64,000 bases of DNA, from positions 41,042,501 through 41,106,500 of the forward strand of contig NC_089980.1 of the NCBI RefSeq assembly GCF_036417845.1, read 5' to 3'. Both the position numbers and the translations under genes were made by a program. The first letter of the stretch is position 1. Each line of letters starts with the position of its first letter. This document shows, one piece after another, positions 1 through 14,200 of the stretch. The DNA comes from Apteryx mantelli. Lineage: Eukaryota; Chordata; Aves; Apterygiformes; Apterygidae. Under the pieces are notes generated by a model. The model ran no database searches and was not told the DNA's origin. It saw nothing but the letters and a program-made list of their open reading frames with translations.

Positions 1-2744
1 ACCCACTTCCCCAAAGTCTCTTGGTGCAGAGTTTCTCCCTTCTGGGCTTGTGGTATCAGTACGACCAGGTTCTGAAATTCTTTTTACCTTAGGCCAAGTC
101 CTTTCTGAACAGTACACCTTGTTCTGAAAACTTGCTGCCCAATGAAGAAATATAACTACAGGCACAAACAAAAAAGAACAATGGAAAGCTGAAGAATAAA
201 CTCAGGACAGGGGAAAAAACACAAGGGGAGCACAAAAGAACAAACAACGTAAGAAGAGAACATATTCCCAAAGAACCTAGGAAGAAAAGAGAAAGGAACA
301 GCGGGGGGTGAGGTGGGGTGAGGAACAACTCAAGGAAACGTTCTGCTTTGCTGTGCTCATTTCTGCAAACAGATAACAGTAGAATGCTAAGATGTCAAAC
401 TGCTCTCTTCTCTGTCAGACACATACTTGGAAAATGCATTTCTGATTTAAATGCTGACAATTATGCAGGAATCGTGTAGCAGAAGAATCTCTTTAAACCC
501 AGCAAGTGGTTGGTACCAGCTCTGTTTAGGACCAATTTTTAAAATATTCAAAAAAATTTAAAAAGTACCAAAGGCCACAGTTCCCAGGGCTGTGAAGTAC
601 CAAATATTATATGGTTGCAAAAAATGCAACTTCTGAGAATTAGAAGTCAGGAAGGTATTGATATTTATCACTTCAGACCATTAGATTTGTCTAGCTAATT
701 TTCTTATAAATAGCATTTTGGATGCAAGTCATTCTCTCCATATACAATTCTACGTAATGACGTCTCCTTGCTTCCACAGATGTAAGACTGTTAGTGTGCT
801 GAAAGTATATATTCCTTCCTTTCCAACCCTTGAACACATCGCCTTTCTTTTCAGGTCACAGGACTGTGATTTTTTTCCAGGATTTGCTAACATCTTTCTT
901 GAGCTGAACTAAAGAGCAAATCAAGATGCACAGAATCCTGACTGCAGCCCTTCCACTCCTCACATATCGACATACACACGTTAAACTCAGGAACCATTCT
1001 ATGCCCTATCTATTAGAAAAGCAAGGTTCAAAACATCTGTCATAAGTCCTACCCACAAACAACATGAAGCCCCAAGATGCACCTCTGTTGCACTCCTCAG
1101 TTGAAAGAGCATGAAAGGTAAACAAGAGGAAGATTAGGAGGTTATTGTATAGCCTCTCTCTAATCATAAAAGCAGAGGCGCACTTCCCCTGCACAGAGCA
1201 CTTTGGATATTATAGTTGAGCCACACATGACTGCCCTGTAGGACAAAACCTACCTTTGCTGCCATTTTAGAACCCAAGTGTTTTTTCACACCACTCTCTG
1301 CTTACCTGTGAAACAAACACGTGTGCAGGGGGGCACAGAAGGATGCAGATAGACTCAAAGACTGCAATTGCCTCATTTATATTAAAACATTTTAGATAGG
1401 TGCAATATCTTGTTAAGTCACTTTAAGATATAGGGTGGTAGCAGAAATCAAACACAGGTCAGTAAAACATCACTTACTTAGATTTGCTCTTGGCCACTGT
1501 TTTTTGCAGCATGAAGAGGAGGAAAAAAAAGAAACAGTTATCATCTTATCTTGTTTCCTGTACATACAGCATATAAAGATTAGAGTTTTCTACTGCCTGC
1601 CTTTGCAGTAGCCCCTGATAGATTGTGCAAAAAGATTTACTATCACAAAAGAAAATTCTCTTGTCCTTGTACTTCCAGTTGCCTGCTCACTCTTTCATCA
1701 TACTGCCTTTAAAAGTGTCTGTGCAAATGCAGCGTCTAGCACAACAGATTTTACTTGTTGCAGCCTCTGGACATTTTCAATATAAAGCTGCAACACTGAA
1801 CATGAATACACTATAGTTTCACAGTCACTTAAAGCAGATATGATCCATATTGCATATTCTCATTCTCCCCTATTGCTTATGCCCAGCTCTGCTCTGGTTC
1901 TTCCCGTTGCGCCAACACAAGGGTTTGCTTAACCATACAGTGAACCAGATCAGGGAGCTGATCTCAGATGAAATTAACCTTCTGGCCAGGTTAGTTTCAA
2001 CTTTCACCAGTCCCCTGATCTGGCCCATCATATATCAAGAAACAGGCAAAAAAAATTTTTTTCCTTTTTCTATCAACTAGGTCTAGGTAAAGCAATCATA
2101 AATCTACAGCATAAATGTTATAAAAAAAAAAAATTGGTCATCTATATTCTGTCCATACAAAAGTCTGGTCTGGCTAGCATTAGCCTCCATGCAATCTCCT
2201 CTTGTACGGATCCTTCACCACACACCAAACTTACCCAAATACTGTGACGGTCATGATCCTTGCCCCATATTCTCTCTCCAGTTACCCTGCCTCCCCCCTG
2301 TTGACTGTTTTTCCATTTGACCAAGAGCTTCTTAACCTCACTTGTAAGGGCTCTCAAGTTCTGCTTCCCTCTATTTTCTCACCTCAGCCCATTATCACAA
2401 TGATCTAGCATTCTGCCAACACCACTAGTCATAAACATTTTTACCTACTTCTCCCATCAACGTTGCTATTCCTTCCCTATACAAAAAAACCCCCACAACT
2501 CTCTGAAAACAGACCCTTCTCTTCTTTAAATCCCTCTTCAAGACTTTTATGAGAATAGAGATAAACTGTGGTTGGTTTGGAGGACAGCAAGGAACAGCTA
2601 ATTTTATTTACTCAGGGGCAAAAGATAACCTGCTGATATGTGCAACCTAAAGGAGCAGACAGCACATCCAGTTATTTTTTTGGTATGGTGCTTTGCCAAG
2701 TTTCCTTCCCCTGCCTAAAGGCGGACGGTGGCTCTCCAGGGTTA
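1..2744. other. AT-rich non-coding sequence left of CpG island 1
   Basis: There is no recognisable gene or young repeat here. The open frames are short, lie on both strands and resemble no family I know. The sequence has frequent A and T runs, for example around 2049-2063 and 2121-2133. If the leftward transcript proposed from CpG island 1 is real, this stretch would be its first intron or contain its second exon, but I could not pick an exon with convincing splice sites. The part near 2480-2555 vaguely resembles old LINE 3' sequence, which I could not confirm. Confidence 0.6.
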
Positions 2745-2944
2745 TTGCCGTGTCTCGGGCACGTCCCCTGCAGAGCGGGCACTACTCCTCCCTGCGGCCT
2801 GGGCTGCCCCGACCCCCACCTCACAACGCACCCAACCGCCATCATGGCATGCCGCGGCGCCGCCCCGCCCCACCCCACCCGCGCCTCGCGCCTCGCGCCT
2901 CCAGACACCCCCTCCCCCCGGCACGCGGCCGCTTGGCGCGCGCG

Positions 2945-2963
2945 GCACACTGGGAGATGTAGT
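2945..2963 (-). promoter_or_regulatory. ZNF143/Staf-type promoter element
   Basis: Read on the minus strand this site is ACTACATCTCCCAGTGTGC. It fits the well-known ACTACAnnTCCCAnnnTGC element bound by ZNF143 (Staf) at many vertebrate TATA-less promoters. It is inside CpG island 1, about 160-180 bases downstream (leftward) of the proposed minus-strand splice donor at 3115-3120. Such elements usually lie within about 200 bases of a transcription start. They are common at bidirectional promoters and at snRNA-type genes. The match is seen directly; binding is inferred. Confidence 0.75.
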
Positions 2964-3120
2964 CCTGGCGCGCGACCCTCGGGGAAGGAAAGGCCGCGCC
3001 GCCGCCGCCGCCGCATGGGCCCACGCCCGCCTCTGACATCACCACCGCGCCTCCCCCAGGCACCGGCAGCAGCCGCCGGCCGCGCCGCCGGCACGCCCAG
3101 CTCTTCCCGGCGCCACTTAC

Positions 3121-3245
3121 AAGCCGCCACCGTTAGAAACATAACGCCGCTCCCCGCACGGACGGCCACGCGAGTCCCCTCCCCCTCCCTAACTGCGGAG
3201 ACACGACCGCATCCGGGATCACGGGCACAAGCGCTTCCGGGGCGC
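3121..3245 (-). other. Possible first exon of a leftward gene (5' UTR plus a few codons)
   Basis: On the minus strand the sequence ends at a strong donor, GCTT|GTAAGTGG, with the intron beginning at 3120. An ATG at 3142-3140 opens a frame reading MFLTVAA before the donor, leaving a phase-1 split codon. An ETS-like CCGGAAG core lies at the presumed start side, near 3234-3240, and the region is CpG-rich. The right edge of the exon is a guess. The ATG context is weak, with no purine at -3, so the exon may be wholly untranslated. I do not recognise the gene, and the rest would lie to the left, mostly outside the window. Confidence 0.3.
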
Positions 3246-3544
3246 GAGGGGGGTTAGGGGCGGGGTGCGGCCGTTGCTTTCCCGAGCGGCCGCGGCAGCG
3301 CGCGGCGGTTGGGGCGTGGCCGGCCGCAGCGAGGGGGCTGCTGTGGAGGCGGGGCGAGACGGGGCGGGGCGCGCGGCCTTTAACGGCTGGGCTGCTGGGC
3401 CGCGTGCGGCTGCGGGGCGTGGTGTGCTCGGCGCGTGGTGTGCTCGGCGCTGTACACCCCCCTCCCCCCCCTCCGGTCTGTCAAAGGCACTTCAGCTGCG
3501 AAGAGACAAAATAGGGAAATGGAGATTTCTGAAGGGTTCATAGA

Positions 3545-5120
3545 GCGTGTAGGCCTGCAAGAGAACAGTTTGATCTAGCCTGCAGTTGTGCAGTGTTTAT
3601 GTGAGCTAAGTTTTCACTAAAAAAGTCAACAAAAATAAACTTGGGCTGTTGTAGTTTGTGGTGGAAATGTTTTGGATATGAGTCTAGGATCTCCAACGGA
3701 CTAAAGGAAAGAATGCGGTGTTTATTTATTTAACTATCATGAAGCTGATGTTATGACATCATCGGCCTAATTCAGGACCCTTCAGTGTTGGGGTTGGTTC
3801 GGAAGCGTGCGAGGCGTGGGTCCTGCAGCCCCGGAGCCGCTTGCGAGAACCAGCCCTGTGCGAGGGCACTGTGTCCAGGTGTAGCAGCCTAACAACTGCC
3901 GCCTGAGAGAGGATGCTCCTGCACACCGCATGTGGCCGGAGAGCTGCCTTCTGCTCCATGGCATGTGTATCCTTAGGCATACCTGTTAACCTTCATTTGT
4001 CTTTGTTTCCTTTCTTAAAAAGCAGGAATACTGCTATGTCCTTGAAGTCCCTGAGGCATTAGGCAATTATACCTATTAGTATTTATGAGATCCTGTGCAA
4101 AAGCAATGGGCAAGGGGAGGGAAGCACTAAAACAAGTTTTGATGTTCCTCTGACCAGTCAGATAGTGAACTGTAAATCAAGAATTTATTATCCTTTAAAG
4201 AATACACAATAGATCCATCCTTACATCTTCTCCCTCTCCTTCCAATTAGATAAACTGCTAATGAAGGAATTCAAGTCCTTGAATATTTAACAATTTGTAT
4301 GGCAATAAAAATGTCAACTTGACATATTTAGATGGAAAGCAAGACTTAGAATATATAATAACATGCAGTTAATTTGATGTCATATGGTATGAAAACAAAT
4401 GGTTGACCCTATAAAAGATGGGAGCAACATGTCAACTCAAGGAAAGCAGTCTTGTTTGTGTCAAGTGTTCACTTGATATGTTGTTCCTTGTTTCAATTCA
4501 ATTATTTCCAAATACTTCCTCTTAATGATACAAACATTTCAATCTTTTACTATTCGGCCTTGAAAAATATAAATCTAGTAGTTACATAATCTGCCCATGA
4601 ATATCAGAGTGAGAACTTGAAAACATTCAGGATGATAAAGTGTTAGTGCTGTAAGACTTCTTTTCTTTGATCTGTATTATTGCCTCAGTAAGAGCACAGA
4701 CTGAAATGGAATGGATTTGCCAACCTTCTGGCTTTACTGCCAGGAATATAAATCAACATTAAAGATGATTTTTAAATTAAATAGCAAGTTAAACATTTGT
4801 ACAAACACATCATCAAATAGAGGTTATACTGCCTCTTTTTAAACCTCTTGCCTGCTGGCAAAAATAAAACTGCTCCAGTGACATTTTCTCTGCTCTGCTG
4901 TGACAAGGGCCGCATAAATATAGACACCGTGGATTAGAATAGACTTCAGCAATCTTCAACTTCCTTTCTTACAGCTTTTTCTGTAGACAGATTTCCATAG
5001 CTATGGGTGAAAAACAGGGAGTTTAAAACTGATATATATGGCAGGATGGTGACAGTATAGCGCATGCTGATGGCAGTAGTCATAGCCAACCCTGGGGATA
5101 AGAAGTGCTGGTTAGAGGAA
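3545..5120. other. Non-coding sequence right of CpG island 1
   Basis: The sequence becomes AT-rich after the island, with many stop codons in all frames. I see no coding exon, RNA gene or recent transposon. If a rightward transcript starts in CpG island 1, this would be its intron. Confidence 0.55.
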
Positions 5121-5121
5121 A

Positions 5122-5215
5122 GGAGAGGGAGTCAGGACTTCTGACCCCAACTCTGATACAGATTTGCTGTGTAGGCTAGGATAAGTCATGTACTTTGAGA
5201 TCCCTGATGGCATGT
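5122..5215 (+). repeat. MIR-like SINE relic
   Basis: The order of blocks follows the MIR core in sense orientation. A GGAGTCAGGACTTCTGA block is followed by ACTCTGATACAGATTTGCTGTGTAG and then a diverged version of the GTGACCTTGGGCAAGTCA stretch. MIR elements are ancient tRNA-derived SINEs present in amniotes and heavily eroded in birds. The limits are approximate, and the identity rests on block order, not high similarity. Confidence 0.6.
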
Positions 5216-8200
5216 GCAAGCAAATGCAAATTTTTCCTTCAACTTTGCCTAGAGAAAGCAAGAAGTGTGATGAACTGTAGTGCCAGCCTAGATAATTCTG
5301 ATGCTTACTAAAAAGAGAAGTCACTCATGTCTCCAGCAGAGAAGCTGCTGGTGCCAAAATGATCAGTGTCACTCAGAATCAAACATGGCTTTTTTTTTTC
5401 CATCTAGAAAAGCAACAAATTACCACGTTATAATCTGACTGATTCTTCCCATTTTTATGCTGCTTTACAGTCTGTGCTGAAGCCTCTTTTACCTTCAGGA
5501 AGTGAGGAGATTGCTACTTTGCCAGGAAAGTGTGGTCATGTTGCTGGCACACACTGGGCAGGCAAAGGACTTGTATCCAAGATTGGCAGGGATGATGCTT
5601 CTTCATGTGCACATGACAGTTCAAGCAAGTCATCACTTGAAAAACTCATAGGAAAGGAGAGAGGGGCAGCAGACTAAATGTTTGCAAGGTAAATATCAGC
5701 TTGGCACTGTATTTTGTACATGAGTGACTGTCAATTAAAGCACACAAAACCAATAGTGGAAACAAGAGAATAACACCCTAAACCCTGGGAAAAGCTCCAC
5801 CAGTCCTTCCTGATTTCCCACAAAAAAACAGGCAAATAGCTAACTAAGCCAAAAAATGCCCTCAGTTCAGTGGACATAGTTTTAAAACAACCAGGCTATT
5901 TTATCTTCTTGCTTTCCATCTCTCAGCTTGTTACAACTTAGCAGGGTTCTTGCTCTCAACAGTGCTAAACAAACACTCACGGGCACTATTGTGCAAATCA
6001 CTGATCCCAGATAACAAATGGATTTTTACATTCTTTCTGCGTATCTGAATCCATTATCCTAAGAGGGCCCAGAAGAAGGTGGGCATTAACTTAATACAGC
6101 TCTGAAAGAGGAACTATCCAGGCCAGGAGATTAGGAATGACAGAAAGAGCCTTATGAATTACTAAATCACTTTGAGCCAGTGACCAAATCCATTTCAGCT
6201 GCTGGCTATTTGGTGGCCTGTTTGAAGTGAGCTGGTGATGGCTTTTAGCCCAATTCCTAAAGGTGTCTGTGTCAAAATATCTATTTATTTGCTGGCAGCC
6301 TTGATAGAGAAGCCAGAAGATCCGTGGGCTTGGACCCAAATCAGCCCCCCAGATCAGATGTGGAGCACTCTGGCATGGCAGGTCAGGGCACGGTTCCATC
6401 TTCACAGTTTTACCTGTTCCCTGCTTATTCTCTTTAGAGCACTGGTCTCAGAATCTCTTCCTGGAGCTCTTTTCCCCAGTATTGACATCATTCATATGTA
6501 AGGGGGGAAGAACAAAGACAGCACGCGCCTGTTTTCTTGTGTGATTTTTCTATACCCATTTCCCAATCCCAACGTCCAAAGTAACAACATCCTTTCAAAC
6601 CGCCCCCTCTTGAAATGCCACAGTAGTCAAACAGCTGCAAATCAAAACACCTTGTAAACAAGTGACTGAAATCCCGTGGGATGCCCGAGGGCTTGGGCAC
6701 GTCTCAGAGTGATTATAGTTCCTGCTATACAAATTGGAGTCCATGTAGCAGGGTTCGTGCCAACTCCGAGCTCTTGCTTTTTATTTTTAGTCCTGTTTGT
6801 CGAGGGGTTCTCATGATAAAAGGAATGACATGCGGTATCAGTGATACACAGATAAAATTAGATAGCAGCCGGAAGTGATCATACGACTAATCCTCCCCAC
6901 TAAGACTTTTTCCACAGGATTTGAGATCTTGTGGGCCTCAAGGACAGCTTTTCTCTGGGTGAATTCCACTTCTCATCAGCAGGCAGCTGAAAAATTGAAC
7001 TCACGTGGGGCATATGTGGTGAGTCTAATGCAAAGAAGCGACTGTCATTGTCATTGCTTATGCCAACAACTGGGACCATCTGGGACACTAAAGACAACAT
7101 TGTCTGGATGTGTACAGCTGATTGAAGGCTGTTCTCAGCAAGTCTCTAAGCCTTGTTCCCTCCTCAGGCCAACAGAACGCAAGGCTGTTACCTTCTGTGC
7201 ATGGTGTACTGTACACAGAGCAGCCTAGTCGTCAGCAGAGCTCAGTCCTGAGACTTTTTAGTCCCCCAGACATAAGCCACCCACACCAGTGCTGAAGACA
7301 TTCTTTCTTTCTTTGGAAGAAGAGTCTGCCAATAGGGAAGAAAGGGTGGAAAGTACATTAGATTACATCTCTAAAGCAGATCTATCAGGAGAACAGGATT
7401 GGTTGTCATTTGTTTTGACTTTTTTTCTGCTAATGTTTGGATTGCTTTTGTTTTTCCTACACTGTAAAATGGGAAAATACAAGTGGTTAACTGATCAGCA
7501 AACCTTTTCTATTGCTTAGAAACATACGGCATTCAAACAGGCAGCAAAGTTTACTTAGTGCACCATGAAACGAAGATGAGATTGGTTGCAATGTAGCACA
7601 AAGGCATTTAGAAGAGCAGCTGTGACATGATGGCAAAGAAAGAGTGCGTCAAAAACAAAGCTGTGAACCCACAAGGCCAGAGAGCTTACAATTACACTTA
7701 AACAGAATATGTTAAGGCAAAGGGAGAGGATAATTATGTAATGTGAAAATGGTATGGCACAGATAAGGAATGGAATTTTTTGTTCCTGTAGCTTACTGAA
7801 GGAAAATGGCTCCAGTGCCTGGACATGGTCCATTTTGTGCCAAAAACCTATTGCAGAATGAAATGGTGTATCACTCCCATCACTTTGGGCAAGTGAGGTA
7901 TCTTCAGTCCTAAGCCAGAGGGACCATCTCTAAGGGAGAAGAAAACAGATTTAAGTGTGGCAAGTGGATGTGGTTCTGCCCATTTTTTAAATTTCAGAAG
8001 TAGAAATATTTTCTTCTAGAGAACTAGAGGAAGAATAAAGGCTTTAGCCTTCTACATCCCTAAACACTTTCTACTTGGAAGGAGGTCATAGAGTTCAAAG
8101 CTGCTTCTCAAATGCTGCTGTGTAGTATTGCCTTGATGTCATGCATCATTATAAACAAGTTATTATTTATTTCAGTGTTTTGGGAGAATGGACTGGAACA

Positions 8201-11200
8201 ATACAGCCACAGCAGTTCCCTGCCTTATCCCAGCAGGCTCTTAGTGAGCTACTCATGAGCTGTACCTGGCCAAAAGATGGCTGTCTGTCATTCCGTGTCT
8301 GGTACTAGTGCACATCTCTGGGCAATTTGGAGTAGAAATTTTGATGGATTTTTATGAAGGATGGAGGGCTGGGAAGGAGGAGACGAAACTGAATGTGCAA
8401 TGCCATGTTGTTTGATGGCTGCTTGGTGTGAGAACCCTGGGCTGAGAAGCCCCGAAGGCTGCTTTCCTGCAAGCACTGAATGCATCATCACTCCTTTCTC
8501 TATGCGTCTGATTCTGAAGCCAGTCAGTCATTTACACCTGATGGAATAACCGAAAAACAAAATTAAGCAGGACAGTGCTCCATTCACTTCTGTCTGTTTA
8601 GCTCAGATTTGAGCTAGATCTGGGATCAATATTTTAAAAAATAGTAATCATTGTAAAGGAACAAGTGCTAGAAATGAGGTGCAGCAAGGGCATATGTAAA
8701 AATCGGTTTGAAGCCATGGGCTCTTGCATAACTGTCTCTAGCTAATTGCCTAAACATTTTTATTTGCTGTAGTCTCCCTAGACCTATTTTACCTAACAAC
8801 ATACAAATAATTTGAAAGTCCTGATGACGCACTATGAGTATGATATGACCTTTGCATAGTCTCTGCCAAAAGATTGTCTTTCCTCTTTCTATTTCATAAG
8901 CACTGTCCATCTGGCCTTGCCCTGCCACGTTCCCAGATATGAAGAAATATCCTCCCTCCTGTAGAGAGGAGGCAGCCCATTAGGTTAAAAAGAGAAGCAT
9001 TAAGGAAATATATTCATAGATGGCCTGTTACAGGGGATTCACTGATCACTGAAAGTATATGTACACTCCAGTCACTTTTTAGCCCACGTTAAACTCTTTG
9101 GCACTGTCAGACTACTTGACCAGATAATTTAAAACTAGCTTAAGCTCATCTGCACTTGGGTTCCTCACGCCTCTGGTAAATAGCCAAATTTTAGCCTGGC
9201 TGGAAATATTCCTTGCCTGACAAAGAACAAACTATTTCTCCACATCATTAGATGGATCAAAATCCTTTTCAGCTGCCCACAAAGCGTAGCTAGACTGAAT
9301 CACATGTTTTTTCCAAAAGCTATCCTATCCAAAGGAACCAGAAAAAACTGCCTTCCTTTTTTTTTTTTATTTAACTCTGACAAGATGAGCTCTAATCTCA
9401 CTATTATAGGAAAAACTACTCTTCCAAACCAGGAAGATCAATAAGGGACTAGATGTTACTCCCTAAACATAACAGATCCAGTAAATTCAGTCCAGTTCTT
9501 TAAGGGTGCCTTGCTATCTAGTCTGACCTCATTAAATGTCCAAAGGATAGAGCTGGCTAGGAATCATGATGAAGATCTGGTCTATAGCACCTGATCTTAG
9601 AAGAATTATTGTCCAAACATTTTGCCTGCTCACACAACCCAGTCTATACTCCAGATGGAGTAGGAGAAGACTGGGGTGATATTCCCAGCCCTGCCTTGCA
9701 CTAGCTTCTGATGACCTAGTTCTGGGTAACTAACGAGATCCAGATCTCACTGCTTGCCTGGTACAAAAATACTCTTGCATCATTCTTGAAATCATGATGC
9801 TCCCATTGAAGAGCCCACATACTCTGGTATTTAGCTGTCTTTAGTGACCTCATGCTCATATGCAAAATGATGATCTGTGATCTGGGCACTTCATGCTAGC
9901 AGTAAAACAGAAGGGCTTACTGGAGAGGGACTATTGGTAGGTTTGTATTTAAAGTGTCTTCAGAGTCAAATCAATTCCCCCTCCCCCCCCCCTTTTTTGA
10001 GCTGCTGAACAACCAGAGGCAATCATTGCACTTCTCTGTTTCCAGTTTCAGCTTTTCACTTCTTCTAGGCGGGAACCGTCTTCTACACTGTATTTGTACA
10101 GCAGCTAGTTTTGTAGGGTCCCACTCCATCAGCTCCTCTGCACCAATATTTTGGTGTTGGTGAGCCTCCATTTTCAGGACTTTCTGCAGGACACCTTCCC
10201 AGCTGGCCTCCTATCTATAAAAACCTGTGGGTGAAATGCAGGCAAATGCATTCAAGTTAGACATACATCTGACACCAAGTGCATCTGGCAACTGCTCCAG
10301 CACTGCAGAGGACAGCCCGAGGATTTCTAGTTATTTATAATTCAGCATCAGATTGGACCCAGTTGCTTCTGGTTAGAAATCTTTTTGCAATAACAAACTA
10401 AGATTACATGAAGAGCTTAAAAAAGAGTTTCACCCCTCCAGGGCTAAATTACTTCCACTTATATACAACTGTCATATCTTTAAAGGGCAAACCCAGAAAG
10501 CTAAAACTGAAAAATATAACTCTACAACTGAGACTATCTGCCTGCCCTCTCTAGGCAATCAGTCTCATATCTGTAAGGTCCTTCATAGCAAGGAACCAAA
10601 ATTCAAGCTAAGTGGATGGAAGATTTATGTACAAAGTAGGAAACAACAGCTTGGGAGGAGGTGTATTCAAATGCTAGAGCCAGTTACAAAGACAAACCTC
10701 AAACACCATACGACTGCTTTTGCATAGCATCTCACTCATGTCTGGTAAAATCACTCCGTGCTCACCCAGACTTTGCAAACTACTAGTCACCAACTGAGAA
10801 AGGCATGATGACGTACATGTTATGGTAGCACCCGGCACTGGCAAACAATCCACTTTCATATGTAGCTCCAGGATCCATTCCATACATTTTATAACTGATG
10901 TATTTTACATTAAATGGGGGAATGAAAACCCTATATACCAACTTATCTGTCTTGCAGGAGGTCTCATGCTGATCAACTCACCTTTAATGAATTTAATCAG
11001 TAGAGGAGTCATGGAGGAACATGAAGAGATCATACTTTCTCTACACTTTTTGTGAATATTCCCAATCATATGATGAGAGAGCAGTCATGCTTCACATAGT
11101 GGCTGTGTTCAGCCCTGATTATTTACCTGGGTTAATAATTGAAGTACTTAACCCTAGGGGCAAATGGATTTCCCTGAAGAATACAGAAACTGTGGAGGGG

Positions 11201-14200
11201 GAGAGCTCAACATGAAATGTCAGGATGTGGAGCTGCTTACAGCCCTTTATTCAAAAAATTTCCTATGTAAAATATTTTACTGTCCTCATAAGCCTGGAGG
11301 ATCCAGGCTTTATTATCAATTTTCCTCTTACTCTCTTTTCAGTAATGGCACAGAGAAAAGTGGGAGGGGAGAAAGGAGAGATGAGAAAAAGAGTGAAGAT
11401 TTTTTACTTCTTCTAATCTGGTATTTATATAGAAAAGTTTGGGTTTCAGGTTTTCATCCAAAAAAGGAAAATTTCCATATTTTTTCTAATTACATCTATG
11501 TGAAATATCCTCTGTTGGGGTTTTTTTGGTAGTTTCTTTTTTCTCCTTTTTCTATGAAGTCAGGACCCAGTACTGCATTGTGTTCACAGAGCAGCACACT
11601 GAGACCAGTGACTAACCAGTACCTTGACAAGAAACCTAGCCCATTCTTCAGCCACAATAATATCTTACATCTCCAGCAGTCATAAATGCTTGGGTGGCTT
11701 CCCCCAGGACAGGGCTCTGCATGGTCCCTCCCAGGAATGATATGCGAACAAACTTTCAGAGCAAATAGCTGAAAGGTCTCCTTCACTGAGAGAGGACAAA
11801 TCACTGCCCACACGTGTGTCTGCAGTTTGCTTCCCTCTTCCCATTAAATCTCCTGATGCTTGACATGACTAACCTCATGGACTATCAGACTCTCCATAAG
11901 AGCCTGAGATGATCCTTTGGAGTGCACGCTCCTGCAATGCTCCTGTGACCGAATTCTGACTTACTTCTACTGCCAAAGAGTCTTCAGAGGTCCTGATTTT
12001 GGCCCTGCCTGAAAACACGCAGGTACAGCAGTGGCGAGTTCAGTTTACAAGGAGCTGCATGGTTCCTTGGTCAAACACTCTCAACTGTGAGTGGAAATAA
12101 AGAGCAGCAGCAGGTTGGTCAGTGGTCCTTCCCAAGGCCACAGACTGTACAGACACTACACTTTAATTGACTGCATAGGGAGCTAGGTTTTTGCAGCTGT
12201 GTGAACAGAAGATGATCTGCATTGCCTCTATTCCATAATAAGTACTGTAGTTGTTGTGTGATGTAGAGTGATAGCTAGGTCTGCTTTGCAAAGAGGGGCT
12301 GTGAGGTAGAAAGAGTAAATGATGTATCCAAGGGCTTTGGTGATATGAGAGTCGGAGGAAAGTTTAGAAATTAGACATTCATGTCTCCCCACTGCCTATG
12401 TTCATACCACTTGCAGCTGTACCCCCTTCAATAAAACCCAAAGATTTAGAGCGAGTGAATTGCTTCAGGCCTCCTAGGTTCATTCAGTCAGATGCAATTT
12501 ATCATTAAACCTTTTAAAGCTAATCTGCCAGTTGCCAGTCTTGGCTTCATTTCTCATTCAAAGAACTGCTGAACAGAAAGGTCAAGCAGTGTGAAATATA
12601 ACAATAAGCAAAGGCCATTTTATTGATTCTGATATTTTCCTCAAGAAAGGGAACAGCTCGCAATCAGCGATGCAACCCGGGATGGGCAGGGTGCGTAATC
12701 CTCCTTGCCCTGCTGCAATCTCAGGTTACCAGAGAGGATGGGCAGCTGCCTGCTCCAGCGTGCTCATTGTCATTGCTTCCTGTGAGGTTGACTCCCTTCC
12801 AGAAGGAGCCTGTAACTCATTAGCAGATAGGCAGAAATTAGGTAGGAGTGGCTGAGGTTCTTGAGTGAAACTATTAATTTTCCAATAGGACTGTGGCCTT
12901 CCAGAAGACATAGGCAGTGGAACAGCGCACATACACAGACCATCTTCCACTGCATATGCACTGAATCCTTTGCATGCAGGACTCTGGCCACTTTGGAACT
13001 GTGTATGACTGACTCATATGCAAGGCTCAGAGATGGCACTGGGTAATGCTGCATCTCCCCAGACTTTCTCTCCCACAGGAAACAACACCCCTTCCCAGTT
13101 AGGCTGAATGGAATAGTCCTAGCGATGACTTGGTACCAGCAGCTGAACTGTTTTTAAAATCCTGACTAAAATTCCCCAAATGAAATGGTAACCACCAAGG
13201 CCTGGATAATCAGATGCATGGCTTTCTTCCAAGCTCATAGGCATCCTTGAGAGTTTTCCCATTGATTTCAGTGAGTTTGGAATTCAGAGTTTAATGGAGA
13301 GAGCTGCCACTAAAACAAGGCATAACGAGGTTGGGCTGAGGGCCTAACCTCATCCATTCAACCTAGGTACTTAAAGCTTCACTAACCACTATAGTCAACT
13401 GGGGGGATAGGCCCATCCAGAGAGAAGATAAAGTCCCCATCTCTTTCTGTTAGGTATAGGTTGGTATGGGACCTACAGTTTAGGTCTCTTAGCTAAGTGC
13501 CTTATGTTGGATGGTCTTTCTGTGCGATCTCAGGCAGTTCATTTTCTCTGTACCTCTTGGCAGCTCTAAGACAGGGCCAGTTACATTTCCCTGCTTATAC
13601 CTCCTGGCAGCTCTACGATAAGGACTGTTATATCTCGCTCTATATAAAGAAGTTGTAGGTCTTTAAAAGGAAGCCTCATAGAAGTACAAGGAATTATTAT
13701 ACATACTTCAACAAAGGGAACCCGCTGCCAAAGGAATCCGCACACACAGACTTCTGTCTTCACCAGTCCCTCTCTTCTCTCCCAGTACAACCACATTACC
13801 CCATCTGACTGTCAGTTCTTGAGCATCCTAACCATTGTTCATTCATATTTATTTCAGCTCCAGCTAGTGTTCAGTCTAGAGGCTAAGAGCTTTCTGCAAG
13901 ATTGGTTTCAAGTAGATATGCAAAGAAAGGCAGCTGAGCAGTGGGCCTATTTCCCTTCTAGCAGCTTTTGTTATGATTTTAGATGTGAAATCCACTGATG
14001 GTGTGGAGACTGAATTGATTTTCTGAACTGCCTTGTTCACTGATATGAAAACCTCCTCCCTTATAATGAATCAGACTGAACCCTTATGATATTATCCCAT
14101 GACCCAAAGAGTGGCTTTGCATTTGGCCTCAAGAGGAGTGGCATTTTTTTAGCTACATGGAGCTGGGAATGTTTGAGGCAGTGACTCTCTTTATTCAGAG

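Larger units (their letters stand above)
2745..3480. promoter_or_regulatory. CpG island 1, probable housekeeping (perhaps bidirectional) promoter
   Basis: The base composition changes abruptly from AT-rich flanks to a block dense in CG dinucleotides, GGGCGG-type Sp1 boxes and GCC runs. There is no TATA box. A ZNF143/Staf-like element lies at 2945-2963, and an ETS-like CTTCCGG core lies at about 3234-3240. In vertebrates this combination marks promoters of broadly expressed genes, which are often bidirectional. The long frames drawn through this island on both strands (for example 2640-3257 plus and 2672-3169 minus) follow from the high GC content, which removes stop codons. They are proline/arginine/alanine-rich and match no known domain. 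The islands at 30.5, 51.1 and 62.6 kb are similar. Confidence 0.85.

Noticed and set aside
2640-3257. 205-codon plus frame and 165-codon minus frame through CpG island 1
   Set aside because: Stop codons are depleted by the GC-rich composition. The peptides are Pro/Arg/Ala low-complexity, overlap on both strands and have no domain.
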